Shown: one piece after another, positions 46,305 to 55,852 of the stretch
How the letters are laid out: the number at the start of each line of letters is the position of its first letter
Numbering within the stretch: position 1 is the stretch's first letter
Source: Planctomycetota bacterium
GTDB lineage: Bacteria > Planctomycetota > UBA1135 > GCA-002686595
NCBI GenBank assembly: GCA_016714045.1
Contig: JADJNY010000006.1
Location: forward strand, 62,001-126,000
Direction of reading: 5' to 3'
Length of the DNA stretch: 64,000 bases
Notes under the pieces: generated by a model
Told to the model about the DNA's origin: nothing
Seen by the model: the letters and a program-made list of their open reading frames with translations, nothing else
Databases searched by the model: none
Made by a program: the position numbers and the translations under genes

Positions 46305-47027
46305 TCACCCCAACGCCCTCCACAACGCCCCCATCTCCCCCTCCACCGCCGCCGGACTCACCACCGTCCCCGCGACCACCCCGCGCAACGCCTCCCCAAA
46401 CCTCTCGCGCAACCGAAACGCCGCAACCTTCACCGCCCCCGCCGACATCCCGAGCGCCACCGCCACCTCCGCGTGCGCCACGCCCTCCCCCTCGAGTTCC
46501 CCACGCAACGCGTCAAACACCCCCCCACGCCCACTCTCGCGATACTCGCGCTCGACCACCCCAATCGCCCCCCGCAACACCTCCAACGCCCACGCCCGAT
46601 CGAACTCCTGCTCCGGCGTGCGCCCGCGGTCCACCTCGCGCGCGAACCGCTCGTCCGCAAGATCGAGATCGACCGCGAGCGCCACGCTCCCCCCACCGCG
46701 CTTCACCGCGCGCTCGCGATCACGCTCGTTCGCGACGTGATGCTGCAACGCCGCCATGAGGAACGAGCGAAACCGACCCTTGTCGCGCGCGATTTGCCGC
46801 AGGCCGCGCGTCTCGACCAGTCGCGCGAAGAGTCCCTGCACGAGGTCTGCGGCCGCGTCGCGATCCGCGCCCTTCCGCCGCGCGAACGCATACAGCGGAT
46901 ACCAATACGCGGCGCAGAGCTCCTCCAACGCGGCGCGCGCCGCATCGTCGTCGCCGCAGCCCGCCGCGAGCACGAGCGTCCAGCGCGTCGTGTGGAAGGC
47001 GGCGTGCGTCGCGGGCGTGGGGTCCAT
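46305..47027 (-). CDS. ECF-type RNA polymerase sigma factor
   Basis: 240 residues from the ATG at 47025-47027 (an upstream in-frame start would add 20 residues). Region 2: HTTRWTLVLAAGCGDDDAAR and the -10 recognition helix ADLVQGLFARLVETRGLRQI. Region 4: DALRGELEGEGVAHAEVAVA and MSAGAVKVAAFRLRERFGEA. The RWTLVLAA opening and DLVQGLF are typical of planctomycete-expanded ECF groups that often partner with kinases. No anti-sigma gene is adjacent. It is divergent from the DUF1080 gene, whose promoter it may or may not control. Confidence 0.9.
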   Translation of the reverse strand: MDPTPATHAAFHTTRWTLVLAAGCGDDDAARAALEELCAAYWYPLYAFARRKGADRDAAADLVQGLFARLVETRGLRQIARDKGRFRSFLMAALQHHVANERDRERAVKRGGGSVALAVDLDLADERFAREVDRGRTPEQEFDRAWALEVLRGAIGVVEREYRESGRGGVFDALRGELEGEGVAHAEVAVALGMSAGAVKVAAFRLRERFGEALRGVVAGTVVSPAAVEGEMGALWRALG

Positions 47028-47113
47028 GCACTTCGAGGATAGCGCTCGTGACCCGAGTCCGCGCTGCTCGCCCTCGACGTGAAGCACCGCGCGTGCTGAA
47101 CTCCGCCCCTCCG

Positions 47114-48667
47114 ATGCTCCTCGCCACGACCGCGCTCGTCCTCACCGCGCTCGCCGCCCAGGCGACACCCGCGCCCGAGCCGCGCTACCCCGAGCGCCTC
47201 TCCGCCTGGGAGACGCGCGCGGGCTGGACGCTGCTCTTCGACGGCGTCGACGCGCGCGCGTGGAGCACGAAGGACGGCGAGCCGCGCGTGGACGACGGCT
47301 GGCTCGTCCCGCCGAAAGACGCGACGTTTGAATGGAGCGGGACGCTCGGCGATTTCGAGCTCGAGCTCCTGCACCGCGACGCGGCCGAGAACGCCGCTGC
47401 GCTCGCGTCGCACGACCCGCTCGCGTTCGTCGCGCGGACCGCGATCGGCACGCGCCTGCGGGCCGTCGCGCGCGCGAACACGCTCGAGCTGTGGGACGGG
47501 ACGCTGCACTTCGATCCCGTCGAGGTCCACGCGAACTCGCGCGTCTCCCTCGGTCCGATCACCGCGTGGATCGACGCGACGACGAAGCGCTGGCACGTCG
47601 CCCTCACGTCGAGCTCGTCCGCCGCCGCGTTCCGCTCGCTGCGCGCGCGCGAGTTCGATGCGCTCCCGCCGCCCAAGCCCCTCTTCGACGGGACGACGCT
47701 CACGGGCTGGCGCGCGATCGGCGACGCGCGCTGGACCGTCGAGGACGGCGCGCTCGTCGGCGCGGTCGGCGGCGGCAGGCAGAGCTTCCTCGCCAGCGAG
47801 ACGGAGTTCGCCGACTTCGTGCTCGACGTCGACCTGAAGAACGAGCTCCCCGGCAACTCGGGCATCCAGGTGCGCTCGCACCAGAACGCGAAGGGCGCGG
47901 TCTACGGCAACCAGATCGAGATCGACCCGAGCGCGCGCGCGTGGTCGGGTGGTCTCTACGACGAAGGCCGGCGCGGCTGGCTCGCGGACCTGTCGAAGGA
48001 CCCGCTCGCGCGCGCGGCGTTCCGTCCGGGCGAGTGGAACCACTACCGGATCGAGTGCATCGGTCCGCACGTGCGCACGTGGGTCAACGGCACGCCGTGC
48101 GTGGACACGCTCGATCCGATCGATGCGTCGGGCTTCCTCGCGTTCCAGGTGCACTCGGGCAACGACACGAAGCTGCGTTGGAAGAACGCGGAGCTGCGCG
48201 AGCTCGGCGCGAGTCCGTGGGCGCCGCTCGCGCTCGCGGTCACTCCACCGGAGAACGGCGGCGCGCCCTTCGTGACGAACAGCACGGGCCGGTGGCGCGC
48301 CGCGGAAAGCGTCGACGACGTCGTGCTGCGCCTCGCGTGGACGAAGGCGCCGACGTGCGACTACCGACTGCTCGTGCGCCGGACGCTCGCTCCGCTGCGC
48401 GGGCTCGATTGGGCGGACATCACGGACGCCGCGAGCGACGTGGGCTGGGACTTCGCGTTCGACGCGACGACGCAGCGCGCGCAGGGCTCCGCGCCGTGGT
48501 ACGCCGTCTTCGCCGGCTCGCGCGTGCAGATCACGCCGCCGAACGGCGAGCGCTGGACCACGAACGACCTGCGCGCGCCGAGCACGGGCCCGCTCGAGCT
48601 GCGCGGCACGCCGGGCGCGCCGGGACCGGTGGGCGAGCTCGTGCTCGACGCGCGACGCCCGCGCTGA
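47114..48667 (+). CDS. Secreted DUF1080 (3-keto-disaccharide hydrolase fold) protein
   Basis: 517 residues from ATG 47114, with a short signal peptide (MLLATTALVLTALAAQATPA). Two jelly-roll units: the first opens GWTLLFDGVDARAWSTKDGE (about 37), the second PLFDGTTLTGWRAIGDARW (about 195), with the canonical LPGNSGIQVRS and RPGEWNHYRIECIGPHVRTW. A C-terminal beta domain follows. DUF1080 proteins include periplasmic 3-keto-glycoside hydrolases and carbohydrate binders. The first unit lacks the usual GNSG motif and may be degenerate. Confidence 0.88.
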   Translation: MLLATTALVLTALAAQATPAPEPRYPERLSAWETRAGWTLLFDGVDARAWSTKDGEPRVDDGWLVPPKDATFEWSGTLGDFELELLHRDAAENAAALASHDPLAFVARTAIGTRLRAVARANTLELWDGTLHFDPVEVHANSRVSLGPITAWIDATTKRWHVALTSSSSAAAFRSLRAREFDALPPPKPLFDGTTLTGWRAIGDARWTVEDGALVGAVGGGRQSFLASETEFADFVLDVDLKNELPGNSGIQVRSHQNAKGAVYGNQIEIDPSARAWSGGLYDEGRRGWLADLSKDPLARAAFRPGEWNHYRIECIGPHVRTWVNGTPCVDTLDPIDASGFLAFQVHSGNDTKLRWKNAELRELGASPWAPLALAVTPPENGGAPFVTNSTGRWRAAESVDDVVLRLAWTKAPTCDYRLLVRRTLAPLRGLDWADITDAASDVGWDFAFDATTQRAQGSAPWYAVFAGSRVQITPPNGERWTTNDLRAPSTGPLELRGTPGAPGPVGELVLDARRPR

Positions 48668-48733
48668 CCCAGGCTCGGCGCGCGTTCTTCGCCTCGATGG
48701 AGCAGGTCACGCGCGCCGCGGTGCGCTCGCGGC

Positions 48734-49843
48734 CTACCTGCGCCCCCTCGCGCGCGCCCGCGCCGGCGGAGCCGCGCGCACCGCCTCGACCTGCGGCCGC
48801 TCCCCGCGCTCGTGCGCGAGCAGCCACTCCTTGCGCCACAACCCGCCCGCGTAGCCCGTCAGCGCGCCGTCCGAGCCGATCACGCGGTGGCACGGCAAGA
48901 GGAGCGCGAGCCGGTTGTCGCCGTTCGCGCGCGCGACGGCGCGCGTCGCGGTCGGGCGGCCGAGTGCGCGCGCGACGTCCGCGTAGCTGCGCGTTGCGCC
49001 GGGCGGGATCGCGCGCAGCTCCTTCCACACCGCCTCTTGGAACGGCGTGCCCGGCGCGTGCAGCGGCACGTCGAAGCGCGCGCGCGTCCCGGCGAAGTAC
49101 TCCCCGAGCTCGCGCGCGAGGCGATCGAGCACCGCGTTCGTGCCCGGCACGATCGGGAGCTCCATCCGCCGCCGTAGCGTCGCGACCTGCGCCTCGATGG
49201 CGCGGCGGTCGACGAACTCGAGCAGCACGACGCCCTTCGCCGTCGCGGCGGCGAGCATCGGACCGAGCGGCGTGCCGAGCTCGCGCACGCGGATCACCTG
49301 CGCGCCTTCCGCGAGCTTCGTCGGCGCCGCGCCGAACAGCTTCGTGAACGCCGCGCGGAAGCCGCTCTCGCTTTCGAAGCCGCTCGCGAGCGCCGTGTCC
49401 GTCACGCTCGCGCCGCCGCGCACGCTCTTCAGCGCGAGCCCGACGCGCCGCGCGCGGTGATAGGCCTGGAACGTCATGCCGTAGTGCGCGCGAAACCAGC
49501 GTGCGAGGCGCGCGGGCTCGACGCCGAGCGCGCGCAGCTCGTCGGAGCGCACGCGCTCCAGCGGCGCGCGCTCGACGCGTTCGAGGACGCGCTCGACCCA
49601 CGCGGGCGGCGCCTCGCTCGGATCCATCGGCCGGCAGCGCTTGCACGGACGGTAGCCCGCTTCGAGCGCCGCGCGCGCGCTGTCGTAGAACGCGCAGCTC
49701 TCGCGCTTGGGCTTCTTCGCGCCGCACCCGGGCCGGCAGAAGATGCCCGTCGTGCGGATCGCCGCGTAGAACGCGCCGTCGTAGCTCGTGTCGCGCTCGC
49801 ACAGCGCGCGGTACATCTCGTCGAAGGCGGGGAGCGTCTTCAT
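48734..49843 (-). CDS. ada: Bifunctional Ada: DNA-alkylation response regulator and O6-methylguanine-DNA methyltransferase
   Basis: 369 residues. The N-terminal zinc/methyl-acceptor domain has Cys 36, 40, 67 and 70 (FCRPGC ... PCKRC). An AraC-type DNA-binding region spans about 85-165 (ARWFRAHYGMTFQAYHRARR; ALASGFESESGFRAAF). The C-terminal methyltransferase domain carries the acceptor PCHRVIGSDGALTGYAGG (Cys 318). Both suicide cysteines are intact. Repairs methylphosphotriesters and O6-alkylguanine and, once methylated, activates its own regulon. No alkA or alkB is adjacent. Confidence 0.95.
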   Translation of the reverse strand: MKTLPAFDEMYRALCERDTSYDGAFYAAIRTTGIFCRPGCGAKKPKRESCAFYDSARAALEAGYRPCKRCRPMDPSEAPPAWVERVLERVERAPLERVRSDELRALGVEPARLARWFRAHYGMTFQAYHRARRVGLALKSVRGGASVTDTALASGFESESGFRAAFTKLFGAAPTKLAEGAQVIRVRELGTPLGPMLAAATAKGVVLLEFVDRRAIEAQVATLRRRMELPIVPGTNAVLDRLARELGEYFAGTRARFDVPLHAPGTPFQEAVWKELRAIPPGATRSYADVARALGRPTATRAVARANGDNRLALLLPCHRVIGSDGALTGYAGGLWRKEWLLAHERGERPQVEAVRAAPPARARARGRR

Positions 49844-49991
49844 GCGGGCAGGTTCGCGCTGCGGAGCCTACCGCGCCACCGCGATTTGGACGCCGAATTC
49901 GTGCGGGCGGAGGGCTGCGCTGCCGCGCGCTCGGCGGCACCGCGCAGGGAGCTCGCGGACGCTCGACGCGCTTCCGCCGGGCAGCGCGCGC

Positions 49992-51434
49992 TCACGGCCA
50001 CACGACGCGCACCGCGTTCGTCGCGTTGAACGTGCCGCCCGCGGGCGCGGGACAGAACGCCGTCGCGGAGTTGCGGTAGTGCACCTGGTAGTGCCGCGTC
50101 GCCCCCGGCGGGATCGGCGCGCCGCGCTGCGCGGAGCGCACCTGGATCGGAGGATCTCCGAGCGCGGGCTCGGGGAAGCGCGCGGCGCCCGCCTGCGCTT
50201 GCACGTACGCGATGCGCACGAGCGTGCCGCCGAGGCAGCGTTGTCCGTCGCCCCACGCGAGCGGCGTCGTCGTCGCGTCGCCCTGCAGCACGATGCAGCC
50301 CGCGGTCGACGGCACGCCGAGCGCCTGCAGCGTCAGCGACGACGCCTCCGCTCCACCCGCGACGAGCGACGCGCCGTCGCTCCACGGGAGCGAGTTCGCG
50401 CAGCCGTGCCCGACGCCTCCGACGTTGCCGCACGGACAGACGTTCGACGGCGTGTGCGCCGCGCACGTGCTCTCGACCTCGCACGCGCCGAAGAAGCGCT
50501 GCCGGAAGAAGAGCGCAACGGTGAGCGCGTGCGCGCCGTCCAGATCGTGCCCGTACCCGAGCGCACGCACCCACGTCACCGGCGCGTGCGCGGCGTCGAG
50601 CGCCGCGACGAGGCGCTCGCTCTGGTGCATCGGCACCGTCGTGTCCTCGCTGCCGTGCGCGACGAGGAGCGGCGGATCGTTCACATCGGCCCACGTCGCG
50701 GGGTTCGCCGCGCGCGCGAGCGCCAGGTAGTACGGGTACGGCGCGTTCGGATCGTCGACGTGCAGGCGCAGGACGCCGACGCCCTCGTTCGGCTGGTCGA
50801 AGCCGATCAAGTGCGACGCCGCGGAGCCGGGTGGGTCGTACCACGCGAGCTGTCCCGGCGGATCCGTGAAGTCGGGGTCGAGCTGGAGCACGTCGGTCGG
50901 CCCGAACCAGTCCGCGGCGGCCTGCACCGCGCTCGACGAGGACGCGTTGCCGCCCGTCGTGCCCTCGAGCGCGCTCACGCCGCCCGATGTCGCGAGCAGC
51001 GCCGCGAGGTGTCCGCCCGCCGAGCGCCCGAACGCGCCGAAGCGCGCGGGGTCGAGGCCGTACTGCGTCGCGTGCGCGCGCAACCAGCGCACCGCGCCCT
51101 TCACGTCGTGGATCTGCGCAGGGAACGTGACGGGGAAGCCTGGGTAGAGCACGTCGTCACGCGTCAGTCGATAGTCGACGCTCGCGACCGCGATGCCGAG
51201 CTCGACGAGCTGCGCGGCTTCCTCCGGGAGCGGGAAGCGCGAACCGCCGCTCCAACCGCCGCCGTGGAGCCAGAGCACGACGGGGAACGGACCGCTGCCG
51301 CTCGTCGGCAGGTAGAGGTCGAGCTCGAGGTCGGTGCCGCCGAGGTTGGCGTACGCGAGGTTGGGATGCGTGGGGACGGTCTGCGCGGAGGCGAGCACCG
51401 CGAGCAGGACCACGCCGAGGGACGGGCGCAGCAT
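49992..51434 (-). CDS. Secreted alpha/beta-hydrolase (BD-FAE/esterase type) with Cys-rich C-terminal domain, copy 1
   Basis: 480 residues. Signal peptide (MLRPSLGVVLLAVLASAQ). Hydrolase domain with oxyanion HGGGW (57-61), nucleophile elbow GRSAGG (Ser 138), DTTVPMHQS bearing the acid residue, and GYGHDL with the catalytic His. From about 345 the shared domain begins (VCPCGNVGGVGHGCANSL) and ends HYQVHYRNSATAFCPAPAGG ... VRVVWP. A tandem paralogue lies upstream at 51584-53023. Probably an exported carboxylesterase acting on carbohydrate esters or similar polymers, anchored or sorted by the C-terminal domain. Confidence 0.9.
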   Translation of the reverse strand: MLRPSLGVVLLAVLASAQTVPTHPNLAYANLGGTDLELDLYLPTSGSGPFPVVLWLHGGGWSGGSRFPLPEEAAQLVELGIAVASVDYRLTRDDVLYPGFPVTFPAQIHDVKGAVRWLRAHATQYGLDPARFGAFGRSAGGHLAALLATSGGVSALEGTTGGNASSSSAVQAAADWFGPTDVLQLDPDFTDPPGQLAWYDPPGSAASHLIGFDQPNEGVGVLRLHVDDPNAPYPYYLALARAANPATWADVNDPPLLVAHGSEDTTVPMHQSERLVAALDAAHAPVTWVRALGYGHDLDGAHALTVALFFRQRFFGACEVESTCAAHTPSNVCPCGNVGGVGHGCANSLPWSDGASLVAGGAEASSLTLQALGVPSTAGCIVLQGDATTTPLAWGDGQRCLGGTLVRIAYVQAQAGAARFPEPALGDPPIQVRSAQRGAPIPPGATRHYQVHYRNSATAFCPAPAGGTFNATNAVRVVWP

Positions 51435-51583
51435 GGGGGGACGACGAGTCTACTCGGGGTCCTGCGGGTGCGAAGCCCCCTGCGAGCTCCGGCGCGCTGT
51501 TCGGCGCGAGCTTCGGCGCGATCTTCGGAGCATCGCAGCCGTCGGCGCGCTCCGGAGCGGGCCAGAGCACGCTCCGCCACGCC

Positions 51584-53023
51584 TCACGGCCACACGATCC
51601 GCACGCCGTTCGTGGCGTTGAACGTCGCGGGCGAGCAGAACGCCGCCGCGTTGCGGTAGTAGACCTGGTACACGCGCGCGGCGCCGGGCGGGATCGGCGC
51701 GCCGGCGGCAGCAGAGCGCGCTGGGATGCTCGGGTTCCCCTGCGCGGGGTCGGGGTAGAGCGCGAAGCCCGTGATCGCGGGCTTCATCGCGATCCGCACG
51801 AGCGCGCCGTTCGCGCAGCGCACGCCGTCGCCCCACGGCACGGGCGGCGCGAACGCGTCGCCCTGTAGGAAGATGCACGACACGTTCGCGGGGAGCCCGC
51901 TCGCCTGCAACGTCATCGCCGCGGGCGTCGCGCCGCCCGCGACGAGCAGCGCTCCGTTGCTGCCGTCGAGCGAGTTCGAGCAGCCGTGACCGAAGTCGCC
52001 GGCGTTGCCGCAGGGGCAGCTCGCGCTCGCGACGTCGGCGGAGCACACGGTCTCGACCGTCTGCGTCGAGAAGAACTGCTGCGCGAAGAAGAGCCCGACC
52101 GTGACGTCGTGCGGACCGCCGAGACCGTGGCCGAAGCCGATCGCCTGGCTGTAGACGTACGGCACGCCCGCGGCGCGCAGCGCGTCGGCGAGACGCACGC
52201 TCTGGTGCATCGGGACGCTCGTGTCGACCGTCCCGTGCGCGATCAGGAACGGCGGATCGTTCGCGTCGGCCCACGTGATCGGGTTCAGGTCGTGCGCGAG
52301 GCCCGCGTAGAACGGGAACGGCGGCGTCGGATCGAACTCGTGCGCGCGCAGGACGCCGATGCCTTGTCCCGGTTGGTCGAAGCCGATCAAGCGCGACTCG
52401 GGCGACGACGTCGCGTCGTGGTCGATGCCGCTCCCCGGAGGCGTCGTGACGTCGGGGTTCATCTGCAGGATGTCGATCGGGCCGAACCAGTCGCACGCGG
52501 CCTGCACGGCGCTCGAGAACGCGAGGTTGCCGCCCGACGTGCCCTCGAGGGACGCGACGCCGCCCGACGTGCCGACGAGCGCGGCGAGGTGGCCGCCCGC
52601 GGAGCTCCCCCACGCGCCGAAGCGCGAGGGATCGAGCCCGTACGTCGAAGCGTTCGCGCGCAAGTGACGGATCGCGCCCTTCACGTCCTCGATCTGCGCG
52701 GGGAACGTGACGGGGAACGCGCCGAACAGTCCCGCCTGGCTCGTCAAGCGGTAGTCGACGCTCGCGACCGCGATGCCGCGCGCGAGCAGCGACGCGACGC
52801 CGCCGGGGATCGGTGCGCGCGAACCGCCGCTCCAACCGCCGCCGTGGATCCACACGACGGTCGGGAACGGCGCCGTGCCCGTCGTCGGCACGTAGACGTC
52901 GAGCAGGAGGTCGCGGCCGCCGAGGTTCGCGTACGCGACGCTCGGGAACGTCGGCGTCTGCGCGGCGGCGGGGAGGGCGAGGAGGGACGCGAGGAGGAGG
53001 GTGTGGAGCTGCATGGCGGGCAT
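51584..53023 (-). CDS. Secreted alpha/beta-hydrolase (BD-FAE/esterase type) with Cys-rich C-terminal domain, copy 2
   Basis: 479 residues. The ATG at 53021-53023 is preferred because GGAG lies 8 bases before it; MQLHT nine bases later is the alternative. Signal peptide (QLHTLLLASLLALPAAAQ). HGGGW at 60-64, GSSAGG nucleophile Ser 141, VDTSVPMHQSVRL, and GFGHGL. The C-terminal domain starts ASCPCGNAGDFGHGCSNSLD and ends YQVYYRNAAAFCSPATFNAT then VRIVWP. Close in sequence to the downstream copy, so a tandem duplication; the copies differ in insert lengths after GFDQP. Confidence 0.9.
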   Translation of the reverse strand: MPAMQLHTLLLASLLALPAAAQTPTFPSVAYANLGGRDLLLDVYVPTTGTAPFPTVVWIHGGGWSGGSRAPIPGGVASLLARGIAVASVDYRLTSQAGLFGAFPVTFPAQIEDVKGAIRHLRANASTYGLDPSRFGAWGSSAGGHLAALVGTSGGVASLEGTSGGNLAFSSAVQAACDWFGPIDILQMNPDVTTPPGSGIDHDATSSPESRLIGFDQPGQGIGVLRAHEFDPTPPFPFYAGLAHDLNPITWADANDPPFLIAHGTVDTSVPMHQSVRLADALRAAGVPYVYSQAIGFGHGLGGPHDVTVGLFFAQQFFSTQTVETVCSADVASASCPCGNAGDFGHGCSNSLDGSNGALLVAGGATPAAMTLQASGLPANVSCIFLQGDAFAPPVPWGDGVRCANGALVRIAMKPAITGFALYPDPAQGNPSIPARSAAAGAPIPPGAARVYQVYYRNAAAFCSPATFNATNGVRIVWP

Positions 53024-53137
53024 CGCAACCACTCCGACGCGGCGAGGTTCCTCGAGGTTCGGCGGAAATCGACGCGAGCTCGTCGAGGGCGACGCAGCCC
53101 TGAAGCGCGCCTTGCGCGCGTGGGAACGAAGGCTCCG

Positions 53138-55666
53138 TCAGCGGCCGAGCGCGTCGAGCTCCTTCACGGTCCACGCCGGCTTGCGCTCCGCGGTGTCCTT
53201 GCGGATGCGCGCGAACGTCTCGGCGGTCACGGGCTCGGCCGTGTTGCCCCACTCGCGGCGCACGTAGGTCGCGAGGGCGGCGAGCTCGGCGTCGGTGAGC
53301 GCGAACGCGGGCATGTCGGAGTCGAAGCGCTGCCCGAGCACGTCGATCGGTCCGTTCAAGCCGTGGAGCAGGATGCGCGCGAGCTTCGTCTCGTCGCCGA
53401 GCACGAACGGCGAGCTGCGCAAGGGCGGCGCGAGCGCGGGATCGCCGCGGCCGCTCGATTGGTGGCACGCCATGCAGTTCGCGGCGTAGAGCTCGCGGCC
53501 TTGCGCGAAGCGCTGCTGCTCTTCCGCGGTCAGCGTTCGGACGCGAAACAGCTCCGCTCCCGGCTTGCCGGGCCAGGCGAGGGCGTGATCGCGCAGCACG
53601 CCTGCGGGACCGCTCACGCCGAGGTCCTCCGAACGGACGAGCACCACGAGCGGCGTCGGGGCCCGCGGCAAAAACGTCGGGAGAGGCTCGCCCTTCTCGT
53701 CCTTGGGGAGCCCGTCGAGCAGCCCGTTCAGGACCTCCTCGACATCTGCGTTCTTGCACCGCGGCTCGGCGAGCGTGACCAAGATCCGCTCGAGATCCTC
53801 AGCCCGCCGTTCCTCCGCGACCGCGCGTCCGAGCGCCCGCAGGAGCTGGCGGCGGTTCACTTCCGGCCCGCCAGCGAGGACGCGTTCCAGGAACTCGATT
53901 TCGCGCCCCCCGATGGACACGAGCGCTGCCTTGCGCACCGATTCTTCGGCCGCGCCCAGAGCGACCAGCCCAGCGATCGTCTCGAGCGCAGCGTCGCCGC
54001 GCACCGATGCGAGCGACAACAACACCTGTGACCGAAGGCCGGCGAGTTCGGTCCAACGCCGCACGACCTCCTTCGCTCCGCTCGCCGCGACGGGCTCGGT
54101 CGCGCGCACGGCGTGCGCGAGGAAGCGCTCGTCCGTCGACTGGAGCACGCGCAGCGCGAACGGCGCGTCGATCGCGTTCTTCGCAGCGAACACCCAGAGC
54201 GCGTGGATCCGCGCACGGACGTCGACGTGCTCGAACAGGAGCTTCTCGAGCTCCGCGCGCGCGTCGCTCTCGAGCCCCGGCGCCTCGACCAAGAGCCTCT
54301 GCGCCGTGTCGCGCGTCCAGCCGTTCGAGCTCGCGAGCGCCTTCGCGAGCTCGCGCGAACCCAGGGCCGCGAGTTCGACGGGCTTCTTCCGCTCCGCGCC
54401 CTTCTTCTTCACGCGCCAGATGCGGCCGAGATCCGTCGGCTGCGCGAGCCCGCGCGCGTCGACCTGCTTGCGCAGCCACGTCGTCGCGAACAGGCGGTGC
54501 TGGATCATCCCGCGGTAGAGATCGACGACGTAGAGCGCGCCGTCCGGACCGTCGAACAGGTTCACGGGCCGGAAGCGCTCGTCGGTCGACGTCAGGAAGT
54601 CGAGCCCGTCCGCGTTGCGCGCGGGTGTGCCCTTCACGACGCCGTCGGCGCTTTCGCTGAGCTCGTAGCGCACGACGAGGTTGCCGCACGGCTCGCACAC
54701 GAACGCGTCGCCGCGGTAGAGCTCGGGGAGCGCGTCGCCGCGGTGGATCCACGGTCCGCACGTGCCGGTCGCGACGTCGAGCTTCCAATCGGGGCCGAGC
54801 GTGCCCGGCTTGTAGCCGCGGTTCACGCCGGGGTTGATGCGCGCGGGCTTCACGTGGAGGTCGTCGACGACGCGCACGTTGACGCCGGGGGCGACGGGCG
54901 CGTTTGGGTTGCGACACGCGAGCTGCGAAGGGATCCGGTCGCCGCGCAGCGGGTCGGAGTTGCCGTTGAAGTAGAGGCGGCCGAAGTCGTCCTTCGTAAT
55001 CCCCCACTGTCCGCCGCCCGCGGTGCGCTCGCGCTTCCATTGGCCGCGGTCGAAGACGTAGCGCCAGCTCGTGCACGCGTTCGCGAACGCGTTGTCGAGC
55101 GTCGGCAGGAGCCCGTTGATGCCGTACTCGGGGCTCACGAGGCCGTCGAGGCCCTGGTCGACGATCTTCACGTCGTCCGCGACGCCGTCGTCGTCCTCGT
55201 CGACGGCGAAAAGGAGGTGCGGGGGAGCGATGATCAGCGCGCCGCCGTGGGTGATCGCGATCGAGCGCGGGAGCACGAGGTGGTCGAGGAACGTCGTGCG
55301 GCGGTCCATGCGGCCGTCGTGGTCGTCGTCGGTGAGGAGCGCGATGGAGCCGGTGGGGTCGCCCTCGCCCTGGCCGTCCGCGTCGGGCATGTAGTTGCGC
55401 ATCTCGACGACCCACAGGCGGCCGCGCGCGTCGAAGACGGCGTGGACGGGGGTGTGGATCAGGGGCTCGCTGGCGACGAGTTCGAGGTCGAGGTCGGGCG
55501 GGAGGCGAAAGGTCGCGCGCTCGTCGGCGGCGGAGAGCGGTGGAGCGGCGGGGAGGACGAGCGATGTGGGGAGCGGCGGTTGGGGTTCGCCTTGGATGTC
55601 GCCGTTTTGGGCGCGGAGCGTCGGCGTGAAGGCGAGGGTGACGAGCGCGAAGGCGGAGGGGCGCAT
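53138..55666 (-). CDS. PVC-type heme-binding membrane-bound dehydrogenase (propeller, HEAT, CxxCH cytochrome)
   Basis: 842 residues. Signal peptide (MRPSAFALVTLAFTPTLRAQ). Propeller region (about 50-400): FDARGRLWVVEMRNY, SIALLTDDDHDGRMDR, GLLPTLDNAFANACTSWRYV, YVVDLYRGMIQHRL. HEAT-like helices span about 420-680. A cytochrome c domain has CMACH (Cys 731, 734; His 735) and DSDMPAFALTDAELAALATY. The layout is the planctomycete/verrucomicrobial paralogous dehydrogenase family, thought to oxidise sugars or alcohols outside the cytoplasm. Repeat copy B lies 36 bases upstream of its start. Confidence 0.92.
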   Translation of the reverse strand: MRPSAFALVTLAFTPTLRAQNGDIQGEPQPPLPTSLVLPAAPPLSAADERATFRLPPDLDLELVASEPLIHTPVHAVFDARGRLWVVEMRNYMPDADGQGEGDPTGSIALLTDDDHDGRMDRRTTFLDHLVLPRSIAITHGGALIIAPPHLLFAVDEDDDGVADDVKIVDQGLDGLVSPEYGINGLLPTLDNAFANACTSWRYVFDRGQWKRERTAGGGQWGITKDDFGRLYFNGNSDPLRGDRIPSQLACRNPNAPVAPGVNVRVVDDLHVKPARINPGVNRGYKPGTLGPDWKLDVATGTCGPWIHRGDALPELYRGDAFVCEPCGNLVVRYELSESADGVVKGTPARNADGLDFLTSTDERFRPVNLFDGPDGALYVVDLYRGMIQHRLFATTWLRKQVDARGLAQPTDLGRIWRVKKKGAERKKPVELAALGSRELAKALASSNGWTRDTAQRLLVEAPGLESDARAELEKLLFEHVDVRARIHALWVFAAKNAIDAPFALRVLQSTDERFLAHAVRATEPVAASGAKEVVRRWTELAGLRSQVLLSLASVRGDAALETIAGLVALGAAEESVRKAALVSIGGREIEFLERVLAGGPEVNRRQLLRALGRAVAEERRAEDLERILVTLAEPRCKNADVEEVLNGLLDGLPKDEKGEPLPTFLPRAPTPLVVLVRSEDLGVSGPAGVLRDHALAWPGKPGAELFRVRTLTAEEQQRFAQGRELYAANCMACHQSSGRGDPALAPPLRSSPFVLGDETKLARILLHGLNGPIDVLGQRFDSDMPAFALTDAELAALATYVRREWGNTAEPVTAETFARIRKDTAERKPAWTVKELDALGR

Positions 55667-55702
55667 TGGGCGCGAGTGTAGCGGGTGGGGAGGCGGCTCT
55701 GG

Positions 55703-55852
55703 GTCGGTCGGGAGCGCAATTGCCGGATGCGGAGATCAAGGGGAAGGGACGCAAAGGAACACATTCGGATGCTTCGCATTCCGGACTCCGTGCAGGCACG
55801 GGCCGGAGGACCGGCCCGTGCCTGCACGGAGTTCAAGTGGCGCTCAGCAACG
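55703..55852 (-). repeat. Dispersed 150-bp repeat, copy B, with a perfect 22-bp-stem hairpin
   Basis: Inverted relative to copy A (46146-46295) and alignable end to end, from CCCGACCGAC to GTTGCTGAG. Hairpin arms 55785-55806 and 55811-55832 are fully complementary, loop AGGA on the plus strand. Compared with copy A, five of the nine middle stem pairs are changed on both sides so pairing is kept. The element fills most of the 349-bp gap 55667-56015, upstream of the CxxCH dehydrogenase gene and beyond the stop of the methyltransferase gene; the rest of that gap holds nothing recognised. Confidence 0.9.

Noticed and set aside
46148..46759. Open frames across repeat copies A and B with similar peptides (ECEASECVPLRPFP)
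   Set aside because: The similarity follows from the DNA repeat itself; the frames then run into unrelated antisense sequence and have no ribosome site.
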